Positions 16,861 to 25,111 of a DNA stretch of 64,000 bases are shown here, in pieces (positions within the stretch are counted from its first letter, which is position 1; every line of letters starts with the position of its first letter). The position numbers and the translations under genes were made by a program. The stretch lies in the NCBI RefSeq assembly GCF_014646115.1, contig NZ_BMMV01000022.1, forward strand, positions 89,087-153,086, written 5' to 3'. The stretch is from Streptomyces camponoticapitis (GTDB lineage: Bacteria > Actinomycetota > Actinomycetes > Streptomycetales > Streptomycetaceae). The notes beneath the pieces are model-generated. The model did not search any database and was not told where the DNA came from. It saw only the letters and a list, made by a program, of their open reading frames with translations.

Positions 16861-18267
16861 GTGACCAGTCTCAGCGTCGAGACGCTGGCAGCGGACGCCG
16901 TAGAACCGATCACCTCGGCCGGCAACACGCAGCTGGGCATCGCCGTTCTCGCCGGTATTGCCGTCATCGTCCTGCTCATCACCCAGTTCAAACTGCACGC
17001 CTTCCTCGCCCTGACCATCGGCACCCTGGCACTCGGCGCCTTCGCCGGTGCCTCCCTCGGCGACACGATCACCAGCTTCTCCGCCGGTCTCGGCTCGACC
17101 GTCGCGGGTGTCGGTGTGCTGATCGCACTCGGGGCGATACTCGGCAAGCTGCTCGCGGACTCGGGCGGCGCCGACCAGATAGTCGACACGATCCTCAGCC
17201 GGGCGAGCGGCCGTGCCATGCCCTGGGCGATGGTCCTCATCGCCTCGGTGATCGGGCTGCCGCTCTTCTTCGAGGTCGGCATCGTGCTGCTGATCCCGGT
17301 CGTGCTGCTGGTCGCCAAGCGCGGCGGCTTCTCCCTGATGCGGATCGGCATCCCGGCGCTGGCCGGCCTCTCCGTCATGCACGGACTGATACCGCCGCAC
17401 CCCGGCCCGCTCGTGGCGATCGACGCCATCGGCGCCGACCTCGGCGTGACGCTGGCGCTGGGCCTGGTCGTCTCCGTCCCGACGGTGATCATCGCCGGTC
17501 CGCTGTTCTCCCGCTACGCCGCGCGCTGGGTGGACATCCAGCCGCCCGAGCGGATGCTCCAGACGCTGGAGAAGCGTCCGTCGGAGGAGAGCGACAGGCG
17601 TCCGAGCTTCGGCGCCACCGTCGCGACGGTCCTGCTCCCGGTCGTCCTGATGCTGGTCAAGGCACTGGTCGACATCGTCGTGGACGATCCCGAGAACCAG
17701 GTCCAGAAGGTCGCCGACGTCATCGGCTCCCCGCTGATCGCGCTGCTCGCCGCCGTGCTCGTCGGCATCTTCACGCTGGGGCGCGCCGCCGGATTCACCA
17801 GGGACCGGATCGCCTCGACCATCGAGAAGTCCTTCGGGCCCATCGCGGGTGTGCTGCTGATCGTCGCCGCGGGCGGCGGTTTCAAGCAGACCCTGATCGA
17901 CGCGGGCGTGGGCCAGATGATCCTGGACTTCTCCGAGGACTGGTCGATCCCGGCGCTGCTGCTGGGCTGGCTGATCGCGGTCGCGATCAGGCTGGCGACC
18001 GGCTCGGCGACCGTCGCGACGATCTCCGCCGCCGGTCTCGCGGCGCCGCTCGCCGCCGACATGTCCACGTCCCACGCCGCGCTGCTGGTGCTGGCGATCG
18101 GCGCCGGTTCGCTCTTCTTCAGCCATGTCAACGACGCGGGATTCTGGCTGGTGAAGGAGTACTTCGGGATGGACGTCGGCCAGACGATCAAGACCTGGTC
18201 GGTGATGGAGACGATCATCTCCGTCGTCGGTCTCGGCTTCGTGATGCTGCTCTCGCTGATCGTCTGA
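16861..18267 (+). CDS. gntP: Gluconate:H+ symporter (GntP family)
   Basis: A 468-residue membrane protein with about 12-14 hydrophobic helices and the GntP family segments GLPLFFEVG, MHGLIPPHPGP and HVNDAGFWLVKEYFG. It imports gluconate across the cytoplasmic membrane using the proton gradient. The GTG at 16861 follows an AAGGATC ribosome binding site. It lies directly downstream of the gluconokinase gene, with the divergent FCD regulator beyond, so uptake, phosphorylation and control are contiguous. Confidence 0.94.
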   Translation: MTSLSVETLAADAVEPITSAGNTQLGIAVLAGIAVIVLLITQFKLHAFLALTIGTLALGAFAGASLGDTITSFSAGLGSTVAGVGVLIALGAILGKLLADSGGADQIVDTILSRASGRAMPWAMVLIASVIGLPLFFEVGIVLLIPVVLLVAKRGGFSLMRIGIPALAGLSVMHGLIPPHPGPLVAIDAIGADLGVTLALGLVVSVPTVIIAGPLFSRYAARWVDIQPPERMLQTLEKRPSEESDRRPSFGATVATVLLPVVLMLVKALVDIVVDDPENQVQKVADVIGSPLIALLAAVLVGIFTLGRAAGFTRDRIASTIEKSFGPIAGVLLIVAAGGGFKQTLIDAGVGQMILDFSEDWSIPALLLGWLIAVAIRLATGSATVATISAAGLAAPLAADMSTSHAALLVLAIGAGSLFFSHVNDAGFWLVKEYFGMDVGQTIKTWSVMETIISVVGLGFVMLLSLIV

Positions 18268-18461
18268 GGGGTCAGGAGTGAGCCGGTCAAGGACGGCCGG
18301 CGCCCACGCCTACCCGGCCCAACCGGTGGAATCGGCCGACAATCAGCTCTACTGACAAAGAGGCTCGGCGGGCACCGGGCGCCTCAGCACTGAGCTTGTT
18401 TTCAACGACCTTGCGAGGCAGGCGAGTTGGGTGCCCGTTGCCCTGCGAGGGCCGGGGCGGG

Positions 18462-19139
18462 TCACTCCTCCTCCTTCCACAGAGGGTGCTCCCGCTCCGC
18501 CCAGGGCCGTTCCACCGACCCGGTCCGCATACCGCGCCGCGCCTCCGGGTCGGCGAACGCCATCCCGATGTGCCCGACGAGCACGAGCCCCACGGCCAGC
18601 GACAGCCAGTCGTGGACGAAGGTGGCGCTTGTCCGCCACACCAGCGGCGTCAGCCAGGTGAACCACATCATCAGGCCCGTCGCGAGCATGACCAGGACCG
18701 CTCCGGCGATCCAGCCGCCGTACACCTTCTGCCCGGCGTTGAACTTGCCCGCCGGGCGCGACTCCGGCCGGAAGCCGCGCCGTCGCACCGCCCGCAGCCA
18801 CTCCTTGTCGTGCGGCGCGAAGCGGTTGAGCCGGCGCAGATCGGCGCGGAAGGACGGGGACGCGAGCCCCACGAGGAACGGCGCCGGCAGCAGCAGGCCC
18901 GACCACTCGTGCAGGGTGACCACCAGATAGCGGCGGCCGACGAGTTCGGCGAGCTGCGGCACGTACAGGCAGGCCGCGGTCACCACGCACACCAGCATCA
19001 GGACGCCGGTCGCCCGGTGGACCAGCCGCTCGGCGCGGCTGAACCGCCGGCGCAGACGGGGCCGCGGGACGTCCGGACGGTCAGACCGTCGGGGTGTCGG
19101 TGCGGCCGTTGGACCGCCCGACCCAGGCGTCGACGTCAT
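18462..19139 (-). CDS. Cytochrome b561-type membrane subunit
   Basis: A 225-residue cytochrome b/b6-domain protein with four or five membrane helices and candidate haem ligands H41, H77 (TLHEW), H in FVHDW and H in GHIGMAF. It probably passes electrons from the quinone pool to the periplasmic-side molybdopterin protein encoded just upstream, analogous to MsrQ serving MsrP. The ATG at 19139 lies inside the upstream gene, giving a 59-nt overlap; I found no alternative start nearer the first helix. The first 30 residues are Pro/Arg-rich. Confidence 0.87.
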   Translation of the reverse strand: MTSTPGSGGPTAAPTPRRSDRPDVPRPRLRRRFSRAERLVHRATGVLMLVCVVTAACLYVPQLAELVGRRYLVVTLHEWSGLLLPAPFLVGLASPSFRADLRRLNRFAPHDKEWLRAVRRRGFRPESRPAGKFNAGQKVYGGWIAGAVLVMLATGLMMWFTWLTPLVWRTSATFVHDWLSLAVGLVLVGHIGMAFADPEARRGMRTGSVERPWAEREHPLWKEEE

Positions 19140-19806
19140 AGCCGCGCTCCTCCCAGTAGCCGGGGCGGACGTCGGAGGTGACGGAGATCCCGGAGAGCCA
19201 TTTCGCCGATTTGTAGAAGTACATGGGTGCCACATAGAGCCGTACCGGACCGCCGTGCGCGTGCTCGACCGGTTTGTCCCGCATCCTCAGCGCCACCAGT
19301 ACGTCGGGCCGCCTGGCCTGCTCCATGGTCAGGCTCTCGCTGTACGTACCGTCGAAGCAGGTGAAGCGGACCGCCTTGGCGTCCGGCCGCACCCCCGCGG
19401 CGTCGAGGATCCGCGACAGCCGTACGCCTTCGAACGGTGTCTCCGGCACGCGCCACCCGGTGACGCACTGGACGTCACGGACCATGCGGGTCTGCGGGAG
19501 CTGCCGCAGGGCGTCGAGCGTGTACGTGGTGGGCCGGTCGACCAGCCCGTCGACGGTGAGCCGGTAGTTCTCACGGTCCTTGCGGGGTACGGAGGTGGCC
19601 ACCGAGTAGTAACGGAACCCGCCCCCGTTGGGCAGCAGCCCGGTCAGCCCCGTCGGATCGCTGTCGGCCACCGAGCCCAGGAAGGCTTCGAGCCCCCGCT
19701 GGAGATAGGGCGCCGTGACGACGCCCGCCGCGCCGAGGCCGAGCATGGAGAGCACCAGGCGCCGCCCGACGGGCGTGCCCTCCCGGTCGTTGTCTGGAGT
19801 GGTCAC
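19081..19806 (-). CDS. Sulfite-oxidase-fold molybdopterin oxidoreductase, Tat-exported
   Basis: A 241-residue protein of the YedY/MsrP-like sulfite oxidase fold. R15-R16 in VGRRLVLS with the following hydrophobic stretch form a twin-arginine signal or anchor. The molybdenum ligand is C114 in VQCVTGW. The later segments FTCFDGTYSESL and PVRLYVAPMYFYKSAKW are family hallmarks. Relatives repair methionine sulfoxide or reduce small sulfoxides outside the membrane. The GTG at 19806 is preferred for the Tat signal position. The cytochrome b gene downstream overlaps it and should supply electrons. Confidence 0.9.
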   Translation of the reverse strand: MTTPDNDREGTPVGRRLVLSMLGLGAAGVVTAPYLQRGLEAFLGSVADSDPTGLTGLLPNGGGFRYYSVATSVPRKDRENYRLTVDGLVDRPTTYTLDALRQLPQTRMVRDVQCVTGWRVPETPFEGVRLSRILDAAGVRPDAKAVRFTCFDGTYSESLTMEQARRPDVLVALRMRDKPVEHAHGGPVRLYVAPMYFYKSAKWLSGISVTSDVRPGYWEERGYDVDAWVGRSNGRTDTPTV

Positions 19807-19891
19807 CCATTGATTCGAACACCACGGAGGCGCGGAAGCCAGGGGCCCCGGCATTCCGTCATGGTTTCGTCAGGTCCGGCAGACTGACGCC

Positions 19892-20326
19892 ATGGAGACG
19901 CCCCAGGAACACCCCGAATCCCTCCCGCCCTTTCTGCTGGCCTTCCCCGGGCCGCTGCGCGATCAGCTGGTCGCCGCTGTCCTGTCCGGGGAGAAGGTCT
20001 CGACGACGGGCCTGCTGGCCGAGTACGAGGTGGAGAAGGAGGAACTGCCGCCCGTCGGCGAGCGCTCGGCGCTGATCGACTCGGACGGCCGCGAGATCGC
20101 CGTGCTGGAGCTGACGGACGTACGGGTGATGCCGCTGGGGCAGGTCGATCTCCAGCACGCGCTCGACGAGGGCGAGGGGTACGACTCGGTGGAGGCCTGG
20201 CGCGCGGGCCACGAGGCGTTCTGGCACAGCGACGAGATGCGGGAGGCGCTGGGCGACCCCTCGTTCACCGTGCACGACGGGACGCTGGTGGTGGCGGAAC
20301 GTTTCCGGGTCGTGGAGCGCCGGTAG
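19892..20326 (+). CDS. ASCH domain protein
   Basis: A 144-residue protein of the ASCH superfamily (PUA-like beta barrel) that may bind RNA. The core reads FPGPLRDQLVAAVLSGEKVSTTGLL, with the GxKxxT-type motif in modified form, followed by FWHSDEMREAL near the C-terminus. Relatives include RNA-binding coactivators and an amidohydrolase acting on acetylated cytidine; neither activity can be assigned here. It is divergent from the molybdopterin operon (85 nt) and convergent with the FAD dehydrogenase gene. Confidence 0.88.
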   Translation: METPQEHPESLPPFLLAFPGPLRDQLVAAVLSGEKVSTTGLLAEYEVEKEELPPVGERSALIDSDGREIAVLELTDVRVMPLGQVDLQHALDEGEGYDSVEAWRAGHEAFWHSDEMREALGDPSFTVHDGTLVVAERFRVVERR

Positions 20327-20356
20327 GACCTGCCCGGCGATCGAGGCCCGGCGCGC

Positions 20357-22012
20357 TCAGGCGACGGCCTCCGCCGCCGCCCGTCCGGCCGCGCGCCCGG
20401 AGAAGACACAGCCGCCGAGGAACGTCCCTTCGAGCGAGCGGTAGCCGTGCATCCCGCCCCCGCCGAAGCCGGCCGCCTCCCCCGCCGCGTACACCCCGGC
20501 CAGCGGTGTGCCGTCCTGCCGCAGCACTCGTGACGACAGGTCCGTCTCCAGCCCGCCGAGTGACTTGCGGGTCAGGATGTGCAGCCGTACGGCGATCAGC
20601 GGGCCGGCCTTGGGGTCGAGGATGCGGTGCGGCGCCACCGTACGGATCAGTTTGTCGCCCAGATAGCCGCGCGCCCCTCGGACGGCCGTCAGCTGGAGGT
20701 CCTTGGTGAACGGGTTCGCGACCTCCCGGTCGCGGGCGACGATCTCCCGGCGCAGCCCGGCCTCGTCGATCAGCGGCTTCTCGGTGAGCGCGTTCATCCC
20801 CCGGACGAGCGAGGCGAGATCCTTCTCGACGATGAAGTCCGCTCCGTTGTCCATGAAGGCCTTGACCGGTCCCGGCACGTCCTGGCGCGCCCGGTTGATC
20901 ACGTCGCGGACGGACTTCCCGGTCAGGTCGGGATTCTGCTCGGAGCCCGAGAGGGCGAACTCCTTGCCGACGATGCGCTGGTTGAGGACGAACCAGGTGT
21001 AGTCGTGGCCGGTGTGCATGATGTGGTCCAGCGTTCCGAGCGTGTCGAAGCCGGGGAACAGCGGCACCGGCAGCCGTCTGCCGCGCGCGTCGAGCCAGAG
21101 CGACGAGGGGCCGGGCAGGATCCGGATGCCGTGCCTGGCCCAGATCGGGTTCCAGTTCTCTATGCCCTCCGTGTAGTGCCACATCCGGTCGCGGTTGATG
21201 TGGTGGGCGCCGGCCCGCTCGGTGATGCCGAGCATCAGGCCGTCGACATGGGCGGGCACGCCGGAGAGCATCTTCCCGGGCGGGGTGCCGAGGCGTTCGG
21301 GCCACTGGGCGCGTACAAGGTCGTGGTTGCCGCCGATACCGCCGGAGGTCACGATCACGGCCTGCGCCCTGAGTTCGAACGTACCGACCGTGCCGCGGCC
21401 GCTGGCCGTGCCGCGTTCGGCGTCGCTCGGCTCCAGTACCTCACCGGTCACCGTGTCGACGGCGCCGGCGCTCGCGCCGAGTCCGGTGACCCGGTGCCGG
21501 AAGCGGAATGTCACCAGTCCCTTGGCGACGCCCTCGCGGACCCGCCGCTCGAACGGTTCGACGACGCCGGGACCGGTCCCCCAGGTGATGTGGAAGCGCG
21601 GCACGGAGTTGCCGTGCCCGCTCGCGCCGTAGCCGCCGCGTTCGGCCCAGCCGACGACCGGGAAGAAGCGTATGCCCCGCTCACGCAGCCAGGACCGCTT
21701 CTCACCCGCGGCGAAGTCCACGTACGCCTCGGCCCACCTGCGCGGCCAGTGGTCCTCGTCGCGGTCGAAGCCGGCCGTGCCGAGCCAGTCCTGGAGCGCC
21801 AGGTCCCTGCTGTCCTTGACGCGCAGCCGCCGCTGTTCGGGAGAGTCCACGAGGAACATCCCGCCGAAGGACCAGTGCGCCTGTCCGCCGATGGAACCCT
21901 CGGGCTCCTGGTCGAGCAGGATGACCGAGCGTCCGGCGTCGACGAGTTCGGCGGTGGCGACCAGCCCGGCCAGTCCCGCGCCGATCACGATCACGTCAGC
22001 GTCGTACGCCAT
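20357..22012 (-). CDS. FAD-binding dehydrogenase (3-ketosteroid dehydrogenase/fumarate reductase superfamily)
   Basis: A 551-residue flavoprotein. The dinucleotide fold GAGLAG is at 11-16 followed by the E/D binding site LLDQEPEG, and the C-terminal FAD motif is AGVYAAGEAAGFGGGGMHG. The central region belongs to the FAD_binding_2 family of fumarate reductase, aspartate oxidase and ketosteroid dehydrogenases. It would desaturate or reduce an unknown substrate in the cytosol. No steroid catabolic neighbours are present, so a specific steroid role is not supported. It is single-gene, divergent from the Nudix gene. Confidence 0.92.
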   Translation of the reverse strand: MAYDADVIVIGAGLAGLVATAELVDAGRSVILLDQEPEGSIGGQAHWSFGGMFLVDSPEQRRLRVKDSRDLALQDWLGTAGFDRDEDHWPRRWAEAYVDFAAGEKRSWLRERGIRFFPVVGWAERGGYGASGHGNSVPRFHITWGTGPGVVEPFERRVREGVAKGLVTFRFRHRVTGLGASAGAVDTVTGEVLEPSDAERGTASGRGTVGTFELRAQAVIVTSGGIGGNHDLVRAQWPERLGTPPGKMLSGVPAHVDGLMLGITERAGAHHINRDRMWHYTEGIENWNPIWARHGIRILPGPSSLWLDARGRRLPVPLFPGFDTLGTLDHIMHTGHDYTWFVLNQRIVGKEFALSGSEQNPDLTGKSVRDVINRARQDVPGPVKAFMDNGADFIVEKDLASLVRGMNALTEKPLIDEAGLRREIVARDREVANPFTKDLQLTAVRGARGYLGDKLIRTVAPHRILDPKAGPLIAVRLHILTRKSLGGLETDLSSRVLRQDGTPLAGVYAAGEAAGFGGGGMHGYRSLEGTFLGGCVFSGRAAGRAAAEAVA

Positions 22013-22104
22013 GGGTTCCCACCTTCTCGGGGCGACTGAGGTGGTCCGATCTTCCGTACGGGCCGGTAACGAGTCAACCGGCCGTGCATGCCAGGCTGTC
22101 CCGC

Positions 22105-22632
22105 ATGAGCCCCGCTGACGAGATCATCGACATCGTGGACGAGGACGACCACGTCGTCGGACAGGCCCCGCGCGGCGAGGCGTACGCGCGAGGACTGCGG
22201 CACCGCTGCGTCTTCGTCCTCGCGCGGGACGCCGATGACCGTGTCTTCGTCCATCGCAGAACCGCGACCAAGCTGCTCTTCCCCTCCCGCCACGACATGT
22301 TCGTGGGCGGCGTGGTCGGCGCGGGCGAGACGTACGACGACGCGGCGCTGCGCGAGGCGGAGGAGGAGCTGGGGGTCACGGGCCTGCCGCGGCCCCGGCC
22401 GCTGTTCTCGTTCCTGTACGAGGCCGAGGACGGCCCCCTGAGCTGGTGGTCTCGCGTCTACGAGGTCCGGTGCGTGCTGCCGGTCTCCCCGCAGGAAGAG
22501 GAGATCGACTGGCACGGGTTCCTCACCGAGGACGAGCTGGACCGACGGCTGGCGGAACGCGGCGACGGCGGGTGGCTGTGGACGCCGGACGGTGTGGCGG
22601 CGTACGAACGGCTGAGAGGCGCCGGGTTCTAG
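22105..22632 (+). CDS. Nudix hydrolase
   Basis: A 175-residue Nudix protein with a complete Nudix box at about 69-91 (GGVVGAGETYDDAALREAEE plus ELG). The N-terminal DIVDEDDHVVGQAPR and the HRRTATKLLFPSRHDM segment resemble the isopentenyl-diphosphate isomerase/YfcD-like Nudix subgroup, so it may act on a diphosphate metabolite. The ATG at 22105 gives that N-terminus. It precedes the two DUF202 genes by about 60 nt on the same strand and may be cotranscribed. Confidence 0.92.
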   Translation: MSPADEIIDIVDEDDHVVGQAPRGEAYARGLRHRCVFVLARDADDRVFVHRRTATKLLFPSRHDMFVGGVVGAGETYDDAALREAEEELGVTGLPRPRPLFSFLYEAEDGPLSWWSRVYEVRCVLPVSPQEEEIDWHGFLTEDELDRRLAERGDGGWLWTPDGVAAYERLRGAGF

Positions 22633-22689
22633 GGTCTGTTTCAGATGTGGGGTCGTCCGCCCGCCGGGGATTACGGAGCAGCCCTTACA

Positions 22690-23091
22690 GTGCGACGAGT
22701 GAACGAACTTGTGCGGAGTCTGCGGCTGTGGTTCGCGCCGCGGCGGATCAGGGACGAGGGTACGACCCCCGACTACCGCTTCTCGCTCGCCAACGAACGC
22801 ACCTTCCTCGCCTGGATCCGTACCTCGCTCGCCCTGGTGGGCGGCGGATTCGCCGTCGACCAGTTCCTGCCGGACCTGCGCTGGGGTGTGCGGGTGGGGC
22901 TGGCGGTGGTGCTCTTCGCCATCGGTGCGCTCAGCGCGCTGCGGTCCATCAGTCAGTGGGTGCGCAGCGAGCGGGCGATGCGCCGGGGCGAGGATCTGCC
23001 GGTGACCGCGTTCCCGACGCTGCTGGGACTGTCGGTGGCGGCCGTCGCCGTGATCATGCTGGTCGTGGTGGTGGCGGGCGGGACCCGCTGA
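22690..23091 (+). CDS. DUF202 (YidH-type) membrane protein
   Basis: A protein of about 133 residues with the YidH family core SLANERTFLAWIRTSLALVGGG and three membrane helices (about 45-65, 75-92 and 115-131). Function of the family is unknown. The start is uncertain: GTG at 22690 (GGAG 11 nt upstream) or GTG at 22699. The stop overlaps the start of a second DUF202 gene by one base (TGATG), so the two proteins are probably made together and may form a heteromeric membrane complex. Confidence 0.9.
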   Translation: MRRVNELVRSLRLWFAPRRIRDEGTTPDYRFSLANERTFLAWIRTSLALVGGGFAVDQFLPDLRWGVRVGLAVVLFAIGALSALRSISQWVRSERAMRRGEDLPVTAFPTLLGLSVAAVAVIMLVVVVAGGTR

Positions 23092-23411
23092 TGGGGAGTC
23101 CGGCGGCCGAGGCGCCCCGGGACCCGGGCCTCCAGCCCGAGCGGACCCGGCTGGCCTGGCGCCGTACGACCCTGACGTACACGGTCGTGGCGGTGCTCGC
23201 GGGCCGGCAGGTCCTGCGTGACGAGGTGACGGCCGCGGGTGTCGCGGCGGCGGTGGCGAGCGCGCTCGTCTGGCTCGCGTTCCTCTGGGTGGCGCACCGC
23301 CGGATGACGGCCCTCGACACGCCGGAGCCACACCGGCTGCCGACGGGTGCGGGGATCGCGGCGGTGGTGTGTGTGATCTGCCTGGCGGCGTTCGGTGTGA
23401 CCGTGCTCTGA
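23091..23411 (+). CDS. Second DUF202 family membrane protein
   Basis: A 106-residue protein with the shortened DUF202 signature PERTRLAWRRTTLTYTVVAVL and three hydrophobic helices. It is the partner of the YidH-type protein upstream; the pair occurs together in many actinobacteria. The role is unknown. Translation is coupled to the preceding gene by TGATG. Confidence 0.9.
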   Translation: MGSPAAEAPRDPGLQPERTRLAWRRTTLTYTVVAVLAGRQVLRDEVTAAGVAAAVASALVWLAFLWVAHRRMTALDTPEPHRLPTGAGIAAVVCVICLAAFGVTVL

Positions 23412-23626
23412 GGGAACGGCGCTCAGCGGTTGCCCGTGCGGCAGCGCGCCCGCGTACCGGAGCGGGGCCGGGCGCCCGAGCCGGTGCGGGAGGTCTCCCT
23501 CGTACGCGGCGCGGTCGCGATCCGGTTTTCGGGACGCGAACCGGACCCGGCGGTCATGACGAGCGGGGCTGATAGCGTCCGATCCGGCCTGGAAAATCAT
23601 GAGGAAACACAACAAAGGTGCACACC

Positions 23627-23923
23627 ATGACCGCTCTTCATCAGGAACACCCCACGCACGAGCACTCCCACAGCCCGACCTGCGGCCACACCGAGGTGCG
23701 GCACGGCGACCACGTCGACTACGCGCACGACGGGCATCTGCACCGGCGGCACGCGGAGCACTGGGACGAGTGCGAGCCCGCCGCCCATGTCGTCCACGAG
23801 GGCCATTCCCACCAGCACGGCGAAGGCTGCGGCCACCCCGCCGTCGCGCACGGCGACCACCAGGACTATGTCCACGACGGCCATCGGCACGCCGCCCACG
23901 AGGGGCACTGGGACGATCACTGA
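23627..23923 (+). CDS. Histidine-rich, internally duplicated metal-binding protein
   Basis: A 98-residue protein with 27 histidines and four or so cysteines, no signal peptide and no membrane helix. It consists of two copies of a ~30-residue unit, beginning at C19 and C68, each reading CGH...HGDH-DY-HDGH-H..H..HWD. The His/Cys spacing strongly suggests binding of zinc, nickel or another transition metal, as storage, buffering or chaperone. The ATG at 23627 has AAAGG nine bases upstream; a GTG three codons earlier is possible. It lies 215 nt after the DUF202 pair on the same strand. No named family is recognised with certainty. Confidence 0.85.
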   Translation: MTALHQEHPTHEHSHSPTCGHTEVRHGDHVDYAHDGHLHRRHAEHWDECEPAAHVVHEGHSHQHGEGCGHPAVAHGDHQDYVHDGHRHAAHEGHWDDH

Positions 23924-24009
23924 CCCGGCGCGCACCGCCGGGCTCGCCCACGGGCCCGGCGCGTCGATCCCGTCACGGACATGGACGGTTTCCCCTGCGC
24001 ACTGGACGG

Positions 24010-24028
24010 CATACCGACTGGTCGGCAT
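24010..24028 (+). promoter_or_regulatory. TetR-type operator upstream of the phosphotransferase/acyl-CoA dehydrogenase operon
   Basis: CATACCGACTGGTCGGCAT contains CCGAC-TG-GTCGG symmetry. Its first 13 bases recur exactly, on the opposite strand, upstream of the short-chain dehydrogenase gene (27880-27892). It lies 54 nt before the ATG at 24082. The TetR regulator encoded at 26333-26935 is the obvious candidate binder. Confidence 0.6.
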
Positions 24029-24081
24029 CATGAACGGCTAAGGCATTCGACCGCCCACGCCCGCCCATGGAGGTACGACCG

Positions 24082-25104
24082 ATGAGCGCCAGTCCCCCGC
24101 CAGGACTCGACCCGGAGCAGCTGCGCGGCCGGCTCGACCGCGAGCGCCCGGGGCTGGTGGGCGGACCGCTGAGCGCCCGGCTGATCGAGGGCGGGCGGTC
24201 GAATCTGACGTATCTGGTCACCGACGGCGCCCACGAGTGGGTGGTCCGCAGGCCGCCGCTCGGCCATGTCCTCGCCACGGCGCACGACATGAAGCGCGAG
24301 TTCCGGGTGATCAGCGCACTGCACCCGACGGCCGTACCGGTGCCCGAGCCGCTGCTGCTGTGCGAGGACCCGGACGTGCTCGGGGCGCCCTTCTACCTGA
24401 TGGAGTACGTGGCGGGGACCCCGTACCGTACGGCCGAACAGCTCGCCCCGCTCGGCCCCGAGCGCACCCGCACCGCGGTCCTGGGTCTCGTCGACACCCT
24501 CGTCGAGCTGCACGCGGTCGACCCCGGCGCGGTGGGGCTCGCCGACTTCGGCCGGCCCGAGGGCTTCCTCGACCGCCAACTGCGCCGCTGGGCAAAGCAG
24601 TTGGACGCCTCACGCAACCGGGACCTGCCCGGCATCGACGAGTTGCACGCCGCGCTGGGCCGCTCGATGCCCGGCTCACCCGCGCCCACCGTGGTCCACG
24701 GGGACTACCGGCTCGACAACGTGCTGCTCGGTGACGACGACCGGATCAAGGCCGTGCTGGACTGGGAGATGTCCACCCTCGGCGATCCGCTGACCGACCT
24801 CGGTCTGCTGGTGATGTACAGCGCGCCGCTGGAGATCACCGGCTCCCCGATCAGTACGACCGCCGGCGCGGCGGGCCACCCCGCCCCGGCCGAACTGGTC
24901 GAGCGCTACGCCGCCGGTTCCGGCCGCGACACCTCGGCCATCGCCTGGTACACGGCCTTCGCCTGGTTCAAGCTCGCCGTGATCCTCGAAGGCATCCACT
25001 ACCGCTACACGCTGGGCAGCACGGTCGGCGGCGGTTTCGAGCGCATCGGGGATCTCGTCCCCGTCTTCATCGAGCACGGCCTCACCACCCTTCAGGAAGG
25101 CTGA
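24082..25104 (+). CDS. Aminoglycoside phosphotransferase-fold kinase, ACAD10/11-associated type
   Basis: A 340-residue APH-fold kinase. It shows VVHGDYRLDNVL (catalytic loop, about 212-223) and VLDWEMSTLGDP (metal-binding DFG-equivalent, about 232-243). This subfamily is repeatedly found fused to or beside acyl-CoA dehydrogenases of the ACAD10/11 type. In that pathway, 4-hydroxy fatty acyl-CoAs are phosphorylated and then converted so they can enter beta-oxidation. The ATG at 24082 is used because the GGAGG site sits just before it, within the longer frame starting at 24067. The acyl-CoA dehydrogenase follows after 7 nt. Confidence 0.92.
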   Translation: MSASPPPGLDPEQLRGRLDRERPGLVGGPLSARLIEGGRSNLTYLVTDGAHEWVVRRPPLGHVLATAHDMKREFRVISALHPTAVPVPEPLLLCEDPDVLGAPFYLMEYVAGTPYRTAEQLAPLGPERTRTAVLGLVDTLVELHAVDPGAVGLADFGRPEGFLDRQLRRWAKQLDASRNRDLPGIDELHAALGRSMPGSPAPTVVHGDYRLDNVLLGDDDRIKAVLDWEMSTLGDPLTDLGLLVMYSAPLEITGSPISTTAGAAGHPAPAELVERYAAGSGRDTSAIAWYTAFAWFKLAVILEGIHYRYTLGSTVGGGFERIGDLVPVFIEHGLTTLQEG

Positions 25105-25111
25105 CCCGTCC

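Noticed and set aside
23590..23610. A Zur-like sequence (GGAAAATCATGAGG) upstream of the histidine-rich protein gene.
   Set aside because: Only the left half resembles the Zur consensus; the right half is not its mirror image, so I do not list it as a site.
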